A DNA stretch of 64,000 nt from CAYRFQ01 sp964423615 (GTDB taxonomy: Bacteria > Planctomycetota > Planctomycetia > Gemmatales > Gemmataceae), in assembly GCA_964423615.1 (NCBI GenBank), contig CAYRFQ010000035.1, forward strand, positions 1 to 64,000. The letters are read 5' to 3'. Below the pieces are notes generated by a model. It did not search any database, was not told the origin of the DNA, and worked only from the letters and a program-made list of their open reading frames with translations. The position numbers and the translations under genes are program-made. Below, piece after piece: positions 1-8,608 of this stretch; position 1 is the first letter of the stretch; each line of letters begins with the position of its first letter.

Positions 1-115
1 TCTCGCCCCTTCGGGGCTGAAAATCGAACCCACGACACTTGTTTATCCGGCTGCCTCGGGGGAGAAGGACTTTGAAAACGAAAAACTGTACTCAATACAA
101 CCGTGAATCGCTCTA
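1..115. repeat. P1 palindromic repeat, right half and tail (cut by window start)
   Basis: The window opens inside a member of the dispersed P1 family. It keeps the GCCCC-TTCG-type hairpin (positions 6-17), the right outer arm containing CACGACACTTG, and the tail shared with copies at 24521, 29560 and 32809, which ends in CGCTCTA. The left arm lies outside the window. The element sits just past the 3' end of the minus-strand gene at 150-2081. Confidence 0.75.
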
Positions 116-149
116 GTAGGAGCGCGGGTCTCAATCACTTCTTTCGAAT

Positions 150-2081
150 CTATCCGAAAAAGCTCGTCCCGGTTTCCCACAGACTGCCGAGTCCGTTGAC
201 GACGGTTCCACCGAAACTTTTCGCCCCTTCGAGAGCTTGATTGCCAAGGTCCTTGACGCCTTCGGCGAACTCTTCGACCGTTTCGACGACGGCGTCTTTG
301 ACCTGCTCGGCTTTCTCCAAGGCTTCCTCGCCGAGTTCTTTGGCTTCTTCGATGAGGTTTTCTCCAAATTCCTGGGCTTCTTCGACAAGCGTTTCGGCTC
401 GTTCCACAATTTCGTCGCGGAGTTCTTCGGCGGCTTCGGTGACTTCCTCGACGAATTCCTCTGTCCGTTCGGTGACTTCTTCGATGAATTCCTGGCCTGT
501 TTCTTGGACGGCTTCACCAAAATCTTCCGCCACCTCCAACGTCGTTTGAGTCCAGTTGTCTGTTGGTGAGACACCGAATCCATCGAGTATGAGTTGAGGC
601 CCCGCACCGATCAAGATGGTCTTGATCGGGTCTTCGGACTTCACGTCGAAGGAAACGAAGATGATGTCGGCTCCAAAACCATATTCCCGAACTCCGTCGC
701 CGTCTTCATCGGACCAATGCAAACGCCCGCCACCTCCTACTCCGACGGAGACGCCAAGGCGAGCCTGGACGTCATCGTCTTGTGACGCGTCGCTTTTTCC
801 AATTGTGATGTCCGCTTCGACGAAAGCAGCTCCTGCCTGGAGGGATGCTCCATCTTGCCCGGCCGAGGCTTCGGCGTTCGCGGTGAGTGCTCGTCCGGTG
901 ATCTTGACGAAGAAGTTGTTGCCGAGGTCGATTTCTCCGCTGTTGGCTTCGAGTCCGTGGACTGCCGCCTTGATGCCACCACGGCGTTGGCCTTCTTCTC
1001 CCCATCGCCCGGCCAAAAGATCTGCTGTGAACAATCCAAGACTATCGCCGCCCGTGCCGAAGTGTCTATACAGCCCACCACCGAGGGCGTACCCACCCTC
1101 GGGGTCTTCTTTGAAGTAATCGAAGAGAAAGCCTTCGTTCGAATTCGGATCGGCTGGTTGGGCAGGCTGTCTGTTGGTGTTGGTTGTGCCGAGCAAAATC
1201 GGGATCAACTGTTGAAGCAACCCCGTCTGGGCCAAGGTCGGAGGAATCACCAAATCCTGGATAATGGGCTCCAGAAGTGGACCCGCCCCAGGAATGGGAC
1301 TCCAGTTGAGATTGAGTGGCGGCACTGGAGGTATTGCGGGTGGCGGAACAAAAGGACCATTTCCTGGGAGGGGCGAATCAAGATCAGGGAGTTCTGGGCC
1401 AGGAGCGACCGGCCATGGTGGGAGCAAAAAATCATCCCACAAGTTGGGGATCTCAAGGCCGAAGCGTTGAGGGAACAACGGCAACGACTCTGGATTGAAA
1501 GGATACGGCGGTTGTGGGATTTCGGAATCGGGAGCATTCGGAATCGGAGGCAATGGTAACGGCAAAGGCGGTAAATCATTCCCGGGTTGAGGGAAAGGAG
1601 ATTCCGGGTAAACGGGTAGTGGGTACGACGGCAACGAAGGTGGCTGGAACTCTGGAGGCACAGAGCGCAGGCGGCTTTCCTTGCCTCCTTCGCATAGGGC
1701 AGGCGCTTTGCCTGCCTCCTTTGTCGGCATAGGGGAGTCTTGCGGCTCGGGGAGCGGAAGTGGCTCGGGGAGCGGAAATTCCGGGTAGACGGGCGGTGGG
1801 TACAACGGCAACTTAGGCGGTTGGAACTCCGGAGACAACGAATCGCCAAGCGGGAATTCTGGCACAGGAGGCAACAAGGGTTCGCATTGGTCGGAGCCCG
1901 CGGCCTCGATCACGACATCCGTGTTGACTGATGTTGGTATGGTTCCAGGTTGTTGGGCGGTCTCAAAGCACCGAATTTCGAGCCCGGAAAAATCCGAAAC
2001 CGGGTTGGCGACGGAACTGACCGACGGAACAGATCGATCTTCCAGGGGTTCAAGACGAAGGTTTGGCTTGGTCGTACGCAT
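150..2081 (-). CDS. LEPLEDR-motif protein with proline-rich region and C-terminal amphipathic helical repeats
   Basis: A 643-residue protein of unknown function. Residues 10-16 read LEPLEDR followed by VPS, an N-terminal signature common in large proteins of Gemmataceae. Residues about 65-290 are very rich in Pro, with repeats of the PEFPLPEP and PPVYPEF type. Residues about 310-500 form a Gly/Asp-rich segment without Cys that could be beta-structured. The last 130 residues are a run of 11-residue amphipathic repeats (EEVTERTEEFVEEVTE type), like LEA or apolipoprotein helices. The reading frame is interrupted in frame by a 66-bp palindromic insert (1654-1719). I infer an extracytoplasmic structural protein; no enzyme motif is visible. 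Confidence 0.8.
   Translation of the reverse strand: MRTTKPNLRLEPLEDRSVPSVSSVANPVSDFSGLEIRCFETAQQPGTIPTSVNTDVVIEAAGSDQCEPLLPPVPEFPLGDSLSPEFQPPKLPLYPPPVYPEFPLPEPLPLPEPQDSPMPTKEAGKAPALCEGGKESRLRSVPPEFQPPSLPSYPLPVYPESPFPQPGNDLPPLPLPLPPIPNAPDSEIPQPPYPFNPESLPLFPQRFGLEIPNLWDDFLLPPWPVAPGPELPDLDSPLPGNGPFVPPPAIPPVPPLNLNWSPIPGAGPLLEPIIQDLVIPPTLAQTGLLQQLIPILLGTTNTNRQPAQPADPNSNEGFLFDYFKEDPEGGYALGGGLYRHFGTGGDSLGLFTADLLAGRWGEEGQRRGGIKAAVHGLEANSGEIDLGNNFFVKITGRALTANAEASAGQDGASLQAGAAFVEADITIGKSDASQDDDVQARLGVSVGVGGGGRLHWSDEDGDGVREYGFGADIIFVSFDVKSEDPIKTILIGAGPQLILDGFGVSPTDNWTQTTLEVAEDFGEAVQETGQEFIEEVTERTEEFVEEVTEAAEELRDEIVERAETLVEEAQEFGENLIEEAKELGEEALEKAEQVKDAVVETVEEFAEGVKDLGNQALEGAKSFGGTVVNGLGSLWETGTSFFG
1654..1719. 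repeat. 66-bp palindromic element inserted in frame in a gene
   Basis: The segment starts with GGAGGCA and ends with its complement TGCCTCC. Inside is a second palindrome, GGCAGGC/GCCTGCC, around 1700-1717. Its length is 22 codons, and on the minus strand it encodes a Lys/Glu/Gly/Ala-containing stretch (EAGKAPALCEGGKESRLRSV) unlike the surrounding Pro-rich repeats. It looks like a mobile palindromic repeat tolerated inside a coding region. No second copy was seen in this window. Confidence 0.5.
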
Positions 2082-2372
2082 GGTCCGCTCTCCGAGGAAA
2101 GTGTAAGAGTGTTTGGTAACGTTTGGGGTTCACAAACAGATTGCGTTTCCGAACTCGAGCGGACAAAAAGTTCGAAAAAAGATCCGGTTTGGAGGTTGGC
2201 GTTCGCTTTCTCGCTTTCGAGCACGAATTGGACCGGATGGGAATACTTCTCCTGCCGGAAGTCCACGAGAATCTGGAACATCTTACTGGCACATCACGCG
2301 GCACTGGTATCCAATAGCAAAGTGTGTAATCCCCAGAGGGGGACATCGAACACTCAAAAGGAGATCCTTCGA

Positions 2373-3170
2373 ATGAGCATCTTGCGTTTGATATTGGTGA
2401 TTTCGTTGGTGGTTGGGACGGTTGCCGGAACGGCGAACGCCCAGGATTCGGAGAAGAAAGGCAAATGGATTCCGCTTTTCAACGGCAAGAATCTGGATGG
2501 TTGGATACCCAAGATCAAGGGGCACAAAGCTGGCGAGAACTACAAAGATACGTTTCGCGTCGAAGACGGTATCTTGAAAGTTTCTTACGACAAGTACGAG
2601 AACTGGGGGAACAAGTTCGGGCACCTGTTTTACAAAAAGTCATTCTCGAACTACATTATTCGAGTCGAATATCGGTTCACCGACAAACAAGTCGCGGGTG
2701 GCCCGACTTGGGCTTACAAAAATAGCGGAATTATGATTCACGGTCAGTCGCCGGAAAGCATGAGCATCGACCAACCTTTTCCGGTTTCGATCGAAGTTCA
2801 GCTGTTGGGGGGATACAAAAAGGGAGACCGGGGGAGCACCACGGCGAACTTGTGTACTCCCGGAACTCACGTCGTGTATCAAGACAAGCTCCATAAACGC
2901 CACTGCACGAACTCTTCCTCGAAACTCTATCGAGGTCCCGGGTGGGTAACTGCCGAAGTTGAAGTTCGAGGTAACAAACTCATCGTTCACAAGGTCGATG
3001 GGAAAGAAGTTCTTCGGTACAGCGAGCCGCAGTACGACCCCAAGGACCGGTACGCGAAAAATCTCATCAAAGGCAAGGACGTGATGCTCAGCGGCGGGAC
3101 GATTTCTCTGCAATCGGAGAGCCACCCAGTCGAGTTCCGAAAAGTCGAGTTGATGGTTTTGTCGGATTGA
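2373..3170 (+). CDS. Secreted DUF1080 (3-keto-disaccharide hydrolase domain) protein
   Basis: A 265-residue protein with a signal peptide (MSILRLILVISLVVG, cleavage near ANAQ) followed by one DUF1080 domain, seen in WIPLFNGKNLDGWIPK and NSGIMIHGQ. DUF1080 is a concanavalin-like beta-sandwich fold linked to 3-keto-glycoside hydrolysis and common in planctomycetes. The start at 2373 was chosen over an upstream in-frame start because an AAAAGGAG ribosome site lies 8 bases before it and the signal peptide begins there. It is probably exported and acts on sugars in the periplasm. It converges with a sigma-factor gene 33 bp downstream. Confidence 0.9.
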   Translation: MSILRLILVISLVVGTVAGTANAQDSEKKGKWIPLFNGKNLDGWIPKIKGHKAGENYKDTFRVEDGILKVSYDKYENWGNKFGHLFYKKSFSNYIIRVEYRFTDKQVAGGPTWAYKNSGIMIHGQSPESMSIDQPFPVSIEVQLLGGYKKGDRGSTTANLCTPGTHVVYQDKLHKRHCTNSSSKLYRGPGWVTAEVEVRGNKLIVHKVDGKEVLRYSEPQYDPKDRYAKNLIKGKDVMLSGGTISLQSESHPVEFRKVELMVLSD

Positions 3171-3203
3171 TCCGAGAGCCACTTGGTGGGGATTGCGACG
3201 AGG

Positions 3204-3818
3204 TTAGGTCGGAATCTCCCCTTGGAGTTTCTCCCGCAAGCTATCCAGAGTCTCGTGCCACCACGTTCGAACTGTTCGTTCGACGACGCCGAACAGCTCG
3301 CCAACTTGTTTTTGTGTCCAACCGTGGTAGTAAATCAAGCTGAAGACCTCCCTCTGTTTCGGTGGGAGGTTCTCTACTTCTTCGTGAAACTGAGCCCATC
3401 TTTCCAGGTCGTTGGAATTTTGTGTGAGATCGGGAGGATCGAACGACTCGTTTCCTTCTTCGGAAAGATGGGTAGATATTTGTTTCTGGTGCGTGCCAAG
3501 CCCCTGGGGACCGTAGTAGTGTCGGGCCAGGTCGATTAACTCGCGACGGATTTGGGTCGCGGCGAGACCGAAGAAGGCGCTCATGGTTTCGGGTTGGACG
3601 TGTTCGAGGGACCGCATGAGTCGAATCACAGAATTCTGGAACACATCGTCGGTGTCGGTCCAGCGTTTGATCCTGGGGTAGTTCCGGAGCATCTTTCGAG
3701 CCAAGTGTTCGAGCCGTTGGCAGACGCCACCGATGAGTTCGTTCCGTGCTGCTGCGTCTCCCTCTTTCATGCGGTCGAGACAGGCTTGGAGATCGAGGGT
3801 TTGAAAATTCTGATCCAT
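3204..3818 (-). CDS. RNA polymerase sigma factor, ECF type
   Basis: A 204-residue sigma-70 family protein. Region 2 is seen in the first 90 residues (WTDTDDVFQNSVIRLMRSL), and region 4 at about 145-195 has the helix-turn-helix (LPPKQREVFSLIYYHGWTQKQVGELFGV). It resembles planctomycete ECF sigma factors. The first ATG at 3818 is used; a GTG two codons earlier is possible. No anti-sigma gene is adjacent. It lies between DUF1080 genes on the other strand, so a regulatory link with them is only a guess. Confidence 0.9.
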   Translation of the reverse strand: MDQNFQTLDLQACLDRMKEGDAAARNELIGGVCQRLEHLARKMLRNYPRIKRWTDTDDVFQNSVIRLMRSLEHVQPETMSAFFGLAATQIRRELIDLARHYYGPQGLGTHQKQISTHLSEEGNESFDPPDLTQNSNDLERWAQFHEEVENLPPKQREVFSLIYYHGWTQKQVGELFGVVERTVRTWWHETLDSLREKLQGEIPT

Positions 3819-4053
3819 CGTCACGGTCCGAGCGGATAAGTAGTTTGTCGCGTTGTGTGTATCATAAGATGACGATTATACAAGAACAGGCCAACCGGCA
3901 TCTTGCGGAGTTCTTCCGACTCGCAAAGTTTTTTCCGGAAACATCTCGCGTTCTGCGTGTTCCCATCTTTATTCTGGATTGATTGTGTGCGAAATTCGGA
4001 ACTTCGGATAGCCCATCTCCTTTGCATCCCTACCATCCTGTGAGGAACCAGCC

Positions 4054-4773
4054 ATGATGCGAACGTCCTTTGTCTTTTGGAAGACCCTGTCCTTCGGGTT
4101 GTTGCTGATCGTTTCTCCCTGGGCACAAGCCGGCGACAGATTCCAACCCGAAAAGGGCTACACCAGCCTTTTCAACGGGAAAGATTTTACCGGTTGGCGG
4201 TATGGCAACCAAAAACTTGGGGCGGTGACCAAGACCGCGGACGGACGATTCACTGTGGAGGATGGGATGATTGTCGCGAATGAGGGTCGTGGAATCCGGA
4301 ATCTGTATACTCTTGAGACTTTCCCGAAAGACTTTAATGTGAAACTCGAATTCCGAGCCGGTCTCAAGGCCGACAGCGGAGTGTACGTCCGCGGGCCACA
4401 ACTCCAAGTGCGGGACTTTCAACGCCGTAACGAACAACGCCAACTCAAGAAGTTCCAGAACGATGACTGGAATGAACTCGACATCACGGTTCGTGGCGAG
4501 ATCGTTTCCACGAGATTCAATGGTCGGAAGCTGGGCGAGAAAGATATGTTGGTCGTGACCGTCGAGAAAGGCCAACCGACGGCGAAACTCAACGGTAAGT
4601 CGGTCGATGTTCAGAACGTCCAGATTAGCATCGACGCGTTTGCCAAGTGCCTCTGCAATGGCGAACTGTTGAGCAAAGCCATGCGAGTTCCGACGAACGG
4701 GCCGATTGGGCTCCAGGCTGAACGAGGCAAGTTCGAATTTCGCCGCATTCGAATCAAAGAACTCGGTCAATAG
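4054..4773 (+). CDS. Secreted DUF1080 (3-keto-disaccharide hydrolase domain) protein
   Basis: A 239-residue protein with a signal peptide (FWKTLSFGLLLIVSPWAQA) and one DUF1080 domain (YTSLFNGKDFTGWRYG near the start, GVYVRGPQLQVRDF in the middle, GPIGLQAERGKFEFRRIRIK at the end). GAGGAACC lies a few bases before the ATG. It shares the fold, not close sequence, with the paralogues at 2373 and 17938. With the downstream SMP-30 gene (4955) it forms a likely co-transcribed pair of secreted carbohydrate-acting proteins. Confidence 0.9.
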   Translation: MMRTSFVFWKTLSFGLLLIVSPWAQAGDRFQPEKGYTSLFNGKDFTGWRYGNQKLGAVTKTADGRFTVEDGMIVANEGRGIRNLYTLETFPKDFNVKLEFRAGLKADSGVYVRGPQLQVRDFQRRNEQRQLKKFQNDDWNELDITVRGEIVSTRFNGRKLGEKDMLVVTVEKGQPTAKLNGKSVDVQNVQISIDAFAKCLCNGELLSKAMRVPTNGPIGLQAERGKFEFRRIRIKELGQ

Positions 4774-4954
4774 TCGGGTTGCGAAAAAGTTCTTGAAGGT
4801 GTTGATACGGGCAACGGAAAATCGATTGATTGCTGCGCGATAGATGAATTTCGAATCCGAGGCTCTGCGAGTTCGAGCCTCGCGTTCTTGCCGCTTCCTT
4901 ATTCGCGCAGGACTCAAGAAGTGGAAAATGTCACCTACGAAGTGAGGATCGCCG

Positions 4955-5899
4955 ATGCGTGCTGTGCTTTTATCTCTGCTGGTCAGTTGTTTTGTGTTGG
5001 GAACCGCCGATAGCGTTCTGGCGGGCGGAAAGAATATCCTCAAAGGGATTGGCGAGGTTGGCGAAGTCAAAGAGGTGTTTCCGTTCTTCCGATTTCAGTT
5101 CACGGAGGGACCTGCAGCAGACACGAAAGGAAACGTCTACTTCAACGACATCCCGAATAACCTCACGTACAAAATCGACGCGAAGGGCATTCTGAGTGTT
5201 TTTCGGAATCCGTCAGGACACGCCAATGGGTTGATGGTCAATCAGAATGGTGAGATCGTTTCGTGCGAGATGGATGGAAGGATTACCGCAACCCAGCCTG
5301 GTAGAAAGACGAGGACACGGGTCCTCGCCTCGGAGTACAAAGGCAAGCGGTTCAATGCCCCTAATGATTTGGTGATCGACAAGCAAGGGGGGTTCTACTT
5401 TACCGATCCGCTCTTCCGAGCGCCGATGCCTTTGCCGCAAGACACGATGGGGGTGTACTACGTGTCAGCGAAAGGGAAAGTCACCCGTGTTATCGAAAGC
5501 CTGCCAGCGCCGAACGGGGTCATCCTGTCCCCTGACGAAAAGACCCTCTACATTGTCCCGAGCCGATCCAAGAAGATGATGTCGTATCCCGTGGAGGCTC
5601 CTGGAAAACTGGGCGAGGGACGCGTGTTTTGCGAACTCCGGCAGGCCCAAAAAGGCGGCAATAGCGGGGGGGATGGACTGACCGTGGACGTGAAAGGGAA
5701 TCTCTACATCACTTCCGGGCTCGGCTTGCAAGTCTTCAGCCCCAAAGGGGAATATCTCGGTGTGATCGAAATTCCCCAGCGTCCGGCGAACGTGACGTTT
5801 GCCGGGAAAAACGGAACGACGTTGTATGTGACGGCGCGAACTGCGGTCTACACTGTGGAGATGCCCATTGGCGGACATCAGTTTGCGAGAGGAAAGTAG
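4955..5899 (+). CDS. Secreted SMP-30/gluconolactonase-like beta-propeller protein
   Basis: A 314-residue protein with an N-terminal signal peptide (VLLSLLVSCFVLGTADSVLA) and an SMP-30/gluconolactonase six-bladed propeller. Blade motifs include FTEGPAADTKGNVYFNDIP, NAPNDLVIDKQGGFYFTDP, PNGVILSPDEKTLYIVPS and GDGLTVDVKGNLYITSG, matching the family's metal-site Glu/Asn/Asp positions. The family hydrolyses sugar lactones such as gluconolactone. A GTGAGGATC ribosome site precedes the ATG. The gene follows a DUF1080 gene on the same strand, consistent with oxidised-sugar catabolism outside the cytoplasm. Confidence 0.88.
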   Translation: MRAVLLSLLVSCFVLGTADSVLAGGKNILKGIGEVGEVKEVFPFFRFQFTEGPAADTKGNVYFNDIPNNLTYKIDAKGILSVFRNPSGHANGLMVNQNGEIVSCEMDGRITATQPGRKTRTRVLASEYKGKRFNAPNDLVIDKQGGFYFTDPLFRAPMPLPQDTMGVYYVSAKGKVTRVIESLPAPNGVILSPDEKTLYIVPSRSKKMMSYPVEAPGKLGEGRVFCELRQAQKGGNSGGDGLTVDVKGNLYITSGLGLQVFSPKGEYLGVIEIPQRPANVTFAGKNGTTLYVTARTAVYTVEMPIGGHQFARGK

Positions 5900-6022
5900 C
5901 CGTTGTTGGGTGCCTGCGATTGTGGGTTGGTGGCGGTGTGATCGGAAATTTCCCAGGAAGTTTTTCCATGCAGAAATTTTCTTATTGCATTCAAGAAGAA
6001 ACATTGAATAATTGATCTTAAC

Positions 6023-6098
6023 AATCGGGGTTGTTGGCTTGAGCCAACAACTTCGAGGATTGCCCCACCTTATTCTTTCGAAATTGACCACCCCGATT
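6023..6098. other. Structured intergenic segment (nested inverted repeats)
   Basis: The 422-bp gap 5900-6321 has no convincing gene. Within it AATCGGGG (6023-6030) pairs with CCCCGATT (6091-6098), enclosing a perfect 10-bp hairpin with a 2-base loop (GTTGTTGGCT at 6030-6039 with AGCCAACAAC at 6042-6051). No T-run follows, so it is not a standard terminator. It may be a leader structure for the gene at 6322 or a repeat remnant. Confidence 0.4.
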
Positions 6099-6321
6099 TT
6101 GACAAACGCTCCACTACACGGTGACAAGGCTAATCTCGTCGTTTCTGGGCGAAGCTGGGGCGTCGAGTTGGTTGCAGCGATTGTTTACGAGGTCGTCTGG
6201 TCGACCCGGAAACTTCGGTACCAGGCCAGAGGCGGAACAGGATTTTCTGAAGCAGTTCGGTCTCGGGTCCGGTCGCGTCGACCAAGTTAGGCACTGATTC
6301 TTTTTTCAGGCACTGAACGAC

Positions 6322-8550
6322 ATGAAACGTACCTATTTTCTGGGCCTGTTTTCTGTCTTGATCCTCGTAGCGGCTGTCACGTCGTTGGTGCTTTTGGAGG
6401 TCGAGCGGACTCGAGCCCAAGGAACCAAACGGTCCGCTGGTCCATCCAAGAGTAAAGTCAAAGCTGACGTTGCGGGATTCCGGAAGACTGTCGCACCTTT
6501 TTTGCAATCGCATTGTACGGAGTGTCATGGCCCCAGAAGGCAGCGGGGAGAGCTGTCCTTGCACGATATCGACGGCAGTGTGGCAGGCGGAAACCATCTG
6601 GCCAAATGGAAGAGTGTTGCCGAACGGTTGATCCTCAACGAGATGCCGCCCGAGTCGGTAACGAAGCGGCCAGATACGCGAGAGGCCGCGGCGGTCTTGG
6701 CCTGGATCAAGACCGAGTTGGCGAAGGCTGGAGAAACAACCAAAGACGTTGAGCGGAAGTTGTTGTTGCCTGGTTATGGGAATCGAATCGATCACCAGGC
6801 GTTGTTTAGCGGCAAGGTCAAAGGACCTGCTGCGGCACCGCCTCGTGTGTGGCGCATGAGTCCTCAGATTTACACGGCCTCGCTTCCTCGTATCACTCGA
6901 AATCGCCGTCTTCTCAACGATCGAAACGGTAAGTTCGCACAGCCGTTTTCCGTCTCTTCGGCGGAAGGCTTCAAAGATTATGCGGCGTTGTACGTCATCG
7001 ATGAGCCGACGCTCGATCAACTTATCCGAAATGCCAAGTTGGTGGTCGAAGCTCAGGTATCGAAAAAGACAAACCGGTGGAGGTACATCAAAGAGTTTCA
7101 GCCGCTCGTGGATCCCAAACACGAGCCGACTGACGAAGAGATTCAGGCAGCGATCGGGTTTCAATTTCAAATGGCGTTGCTCCGCGAGCCCACAAAGTCG
7201 GAGATGGCTCGAATGACCAAGCTGTTCGACAAAAATGTCAAGAACGCCGGACAAGTTGTCGGAGCGAAGACGACGTTGGCGACGGTGTTGCTCCTTCCGG
7301 AAGCGCTCTATCGTTTTGAGAAGGGAACCGGGCCGGTGGATAAGTACGGTCGCCGGATGTTATCGCCGCGTGAGTTGGCTTATGCGATTGCGTTCGCACT
7401 GACGGACGATTCACCCGATGCAGAACTCCTCAAGGCAGCCGAATCCGGAAAGCTCGGGAGCCGGGAAGACGTCCGACGCGAAGTCACCCGGATTTTGAAT
7501 GACAAGAAGATCGACAAACCTCGCATCATGCGTTTTTTCGAGGAGTTCTTCGAGTTCCTGGCGGTGTTGGAGATTTTCAAGGACGTGACCCGAGGGCAAT
7601 GGCGTCCGGAGATTCTCGTCAGCGATACGCGGCGTTTGATTCAATATATCCTTGATCGCGACCAGAACGTTTTGAAGGAACTGCTGACCACGAACAAGAG
7701 TTTCGTGAACTATTCCGAGGATCGGAGGGGAAAACCGCAACCGGCCAGGATCGCCAACAAGCCTGGTCGGCGGCAGAAAGTCCGTCAGATGGAAATCCAC
7801 GACTTGTATGGGTTGCCGGAGGATTGGAAATGGAATCCCAAACAACCCATCGAATTGCCCGGTGAGGAGCGAGCTGGGATCCTGACGCAACCGGCGTGGT
7901 TGGCAGCGTTCGCGACGAATAACGAGAATCATGCTATCCGACGTGGGAAGTGGGTACGGGAACGGCTTCTCGGCGGAGTGGTGCCTGACCTGCCGATTAC
8001 GGTCGACGCTCAACTCCCGCATGCTCCCGAACAGACGCTTCGGCAGCGGATGGCCATTACCGAGCAAGCGTATTGCTGGCAGTGCCATCAAAAAATGAAT
8101 CCTCTCGGTTTGTCGTTCGAAAATTTCGATCATTTGGGACGTCATCGTACCAAGGAACCTGTGGTCGATCTGATCGCGACTCGTGAAGCGGACAAGAACA
8201 AAAAACGACGCGGACGAAACGGGCAACCTCCTCCGCCGATCTACAAGGAGGTTCCTGTCGATGCGAGCGGGTTGATCGAATTCAGCGGTGACACGAAGCT
8301 CGATGGTTCGGTAAAAAACGCGGTGCAGATGATCAAGAACATGGCGGACTCGCCGAAGGTGCGACAAGTGTTCGTCCGACATGCCTTTCGCTATTGGATG
8401 GGACGAAATGAACTGTTGTCCGATTCACCGAGTTTGATCGCCGCCGATCAAGCGTACGTCCGAAGTGGTGGGAGCATGAAGGCTCTCATCACGGAATTGT
8501 TGGCGAGTGATTCGTTTTTGTATCGGCAAGCCACGGGGTCAAACAAGTAA
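6322..8550 (+). CDS. Planctomycete cytochrome-type protein (DUF1592/DUF1588/DUF1585/DUF1595)
   Basis: A 742-residue protein with an N-terminal membrane/signal segment (residues 3-26). A CxxCH haem motif in the N-terminal PSD1-like cytochrome domain (SHCTECHG, about residue 61) is followed by a long central region matching DUF1595/DUF1592 (LSPRELAYAIAFALTDDSPDAEL, RFFEEFFEFLAVLEIF). The C-terminal part fits DUF1588 and DUF1585, with a second CxxCH (YCWQCHQKMNPLGLSFENFD, about residue 590). Such proteins are secreted and, in planctomycetes, regularly precede DUF1552 or DUF1501 genes, as here. The role is proposed to be electron transfer coupled to polymer breakdown; the exact reaction is unknown. 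Confidence 0.92.
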   Translation: MKRTYFLGLFSVLILVAAVTSLVLLEVERTRAQGTKRSAGPSKSKVKADVAGFRKTVAPFLQSHCTECHGPRRQRGELSLHDIDGSVAGGNHLAKWKSVAERLILNEMPPESVTKRPDTREAAAVLAWIKTELAKAGETTKDVERKLLLPGYGNRIDHQALFSGKVKGPAAAPPRVWRMSPQIYTASLPRITRNRRLLNDRNGKFAQPFSVSSAEGFKDYAALYVIDEPTLDQLIRNAKLVVEAQVSKKTNRWRYIKEFQPLVDPKHEPTDEEIQAAIGFQFQMALLREPTKSEMARMTKLFDKNVKNAGQVVGAKTTLATVLLLPEALYRFEKGTGPVDKYGRRMLSPRELAYAIAFALTDDSPDAELLKAAESGKLGSREDVRREVTRILNDKKIDKPRIMRFFEEFFEFLAVLEIFKDVTRGQWRPEILVSDTRRLIQYILDRDQNVLKELLTTNKSFVNYSEDRRGKPQPARIANKPGRRQKVRQMEIHDLYGLPEDWKWNPKQPIELPGEERAGILTQPAWLAAFATNNENHAIRRGKWVRERLLGGVVPDLPITVDAQLPHAPEQTLRQRMAITEQAYCWQCHQKMNPLGLSFENFDHLGRHRTKEPVVDLIATREADKNKKRRGRNGQPPPPIYKEVPVDASGLIEFSGDTKLDGSVKNAVQMIKNMADSPKVRQVFVRHAFRYWMGRNELLSDSPSLIAADQAYVRSGGSMKALITELLASDSFLYRQATGSNK

Positions 8551-8608
8551 CTGAAACAGAAATCGACTGAAACAATTCAAGCCTTCCTTGGTTTTAAGGA
8601 GTTCGAAG

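Noticed and set aside
1950..2372. 141-codon N-terminal extension of the first DUF1080 gene
   Set aside because: It lacks a ribosome site, overlaps the divergent gene and places the signal peptide in the middle of the protein.
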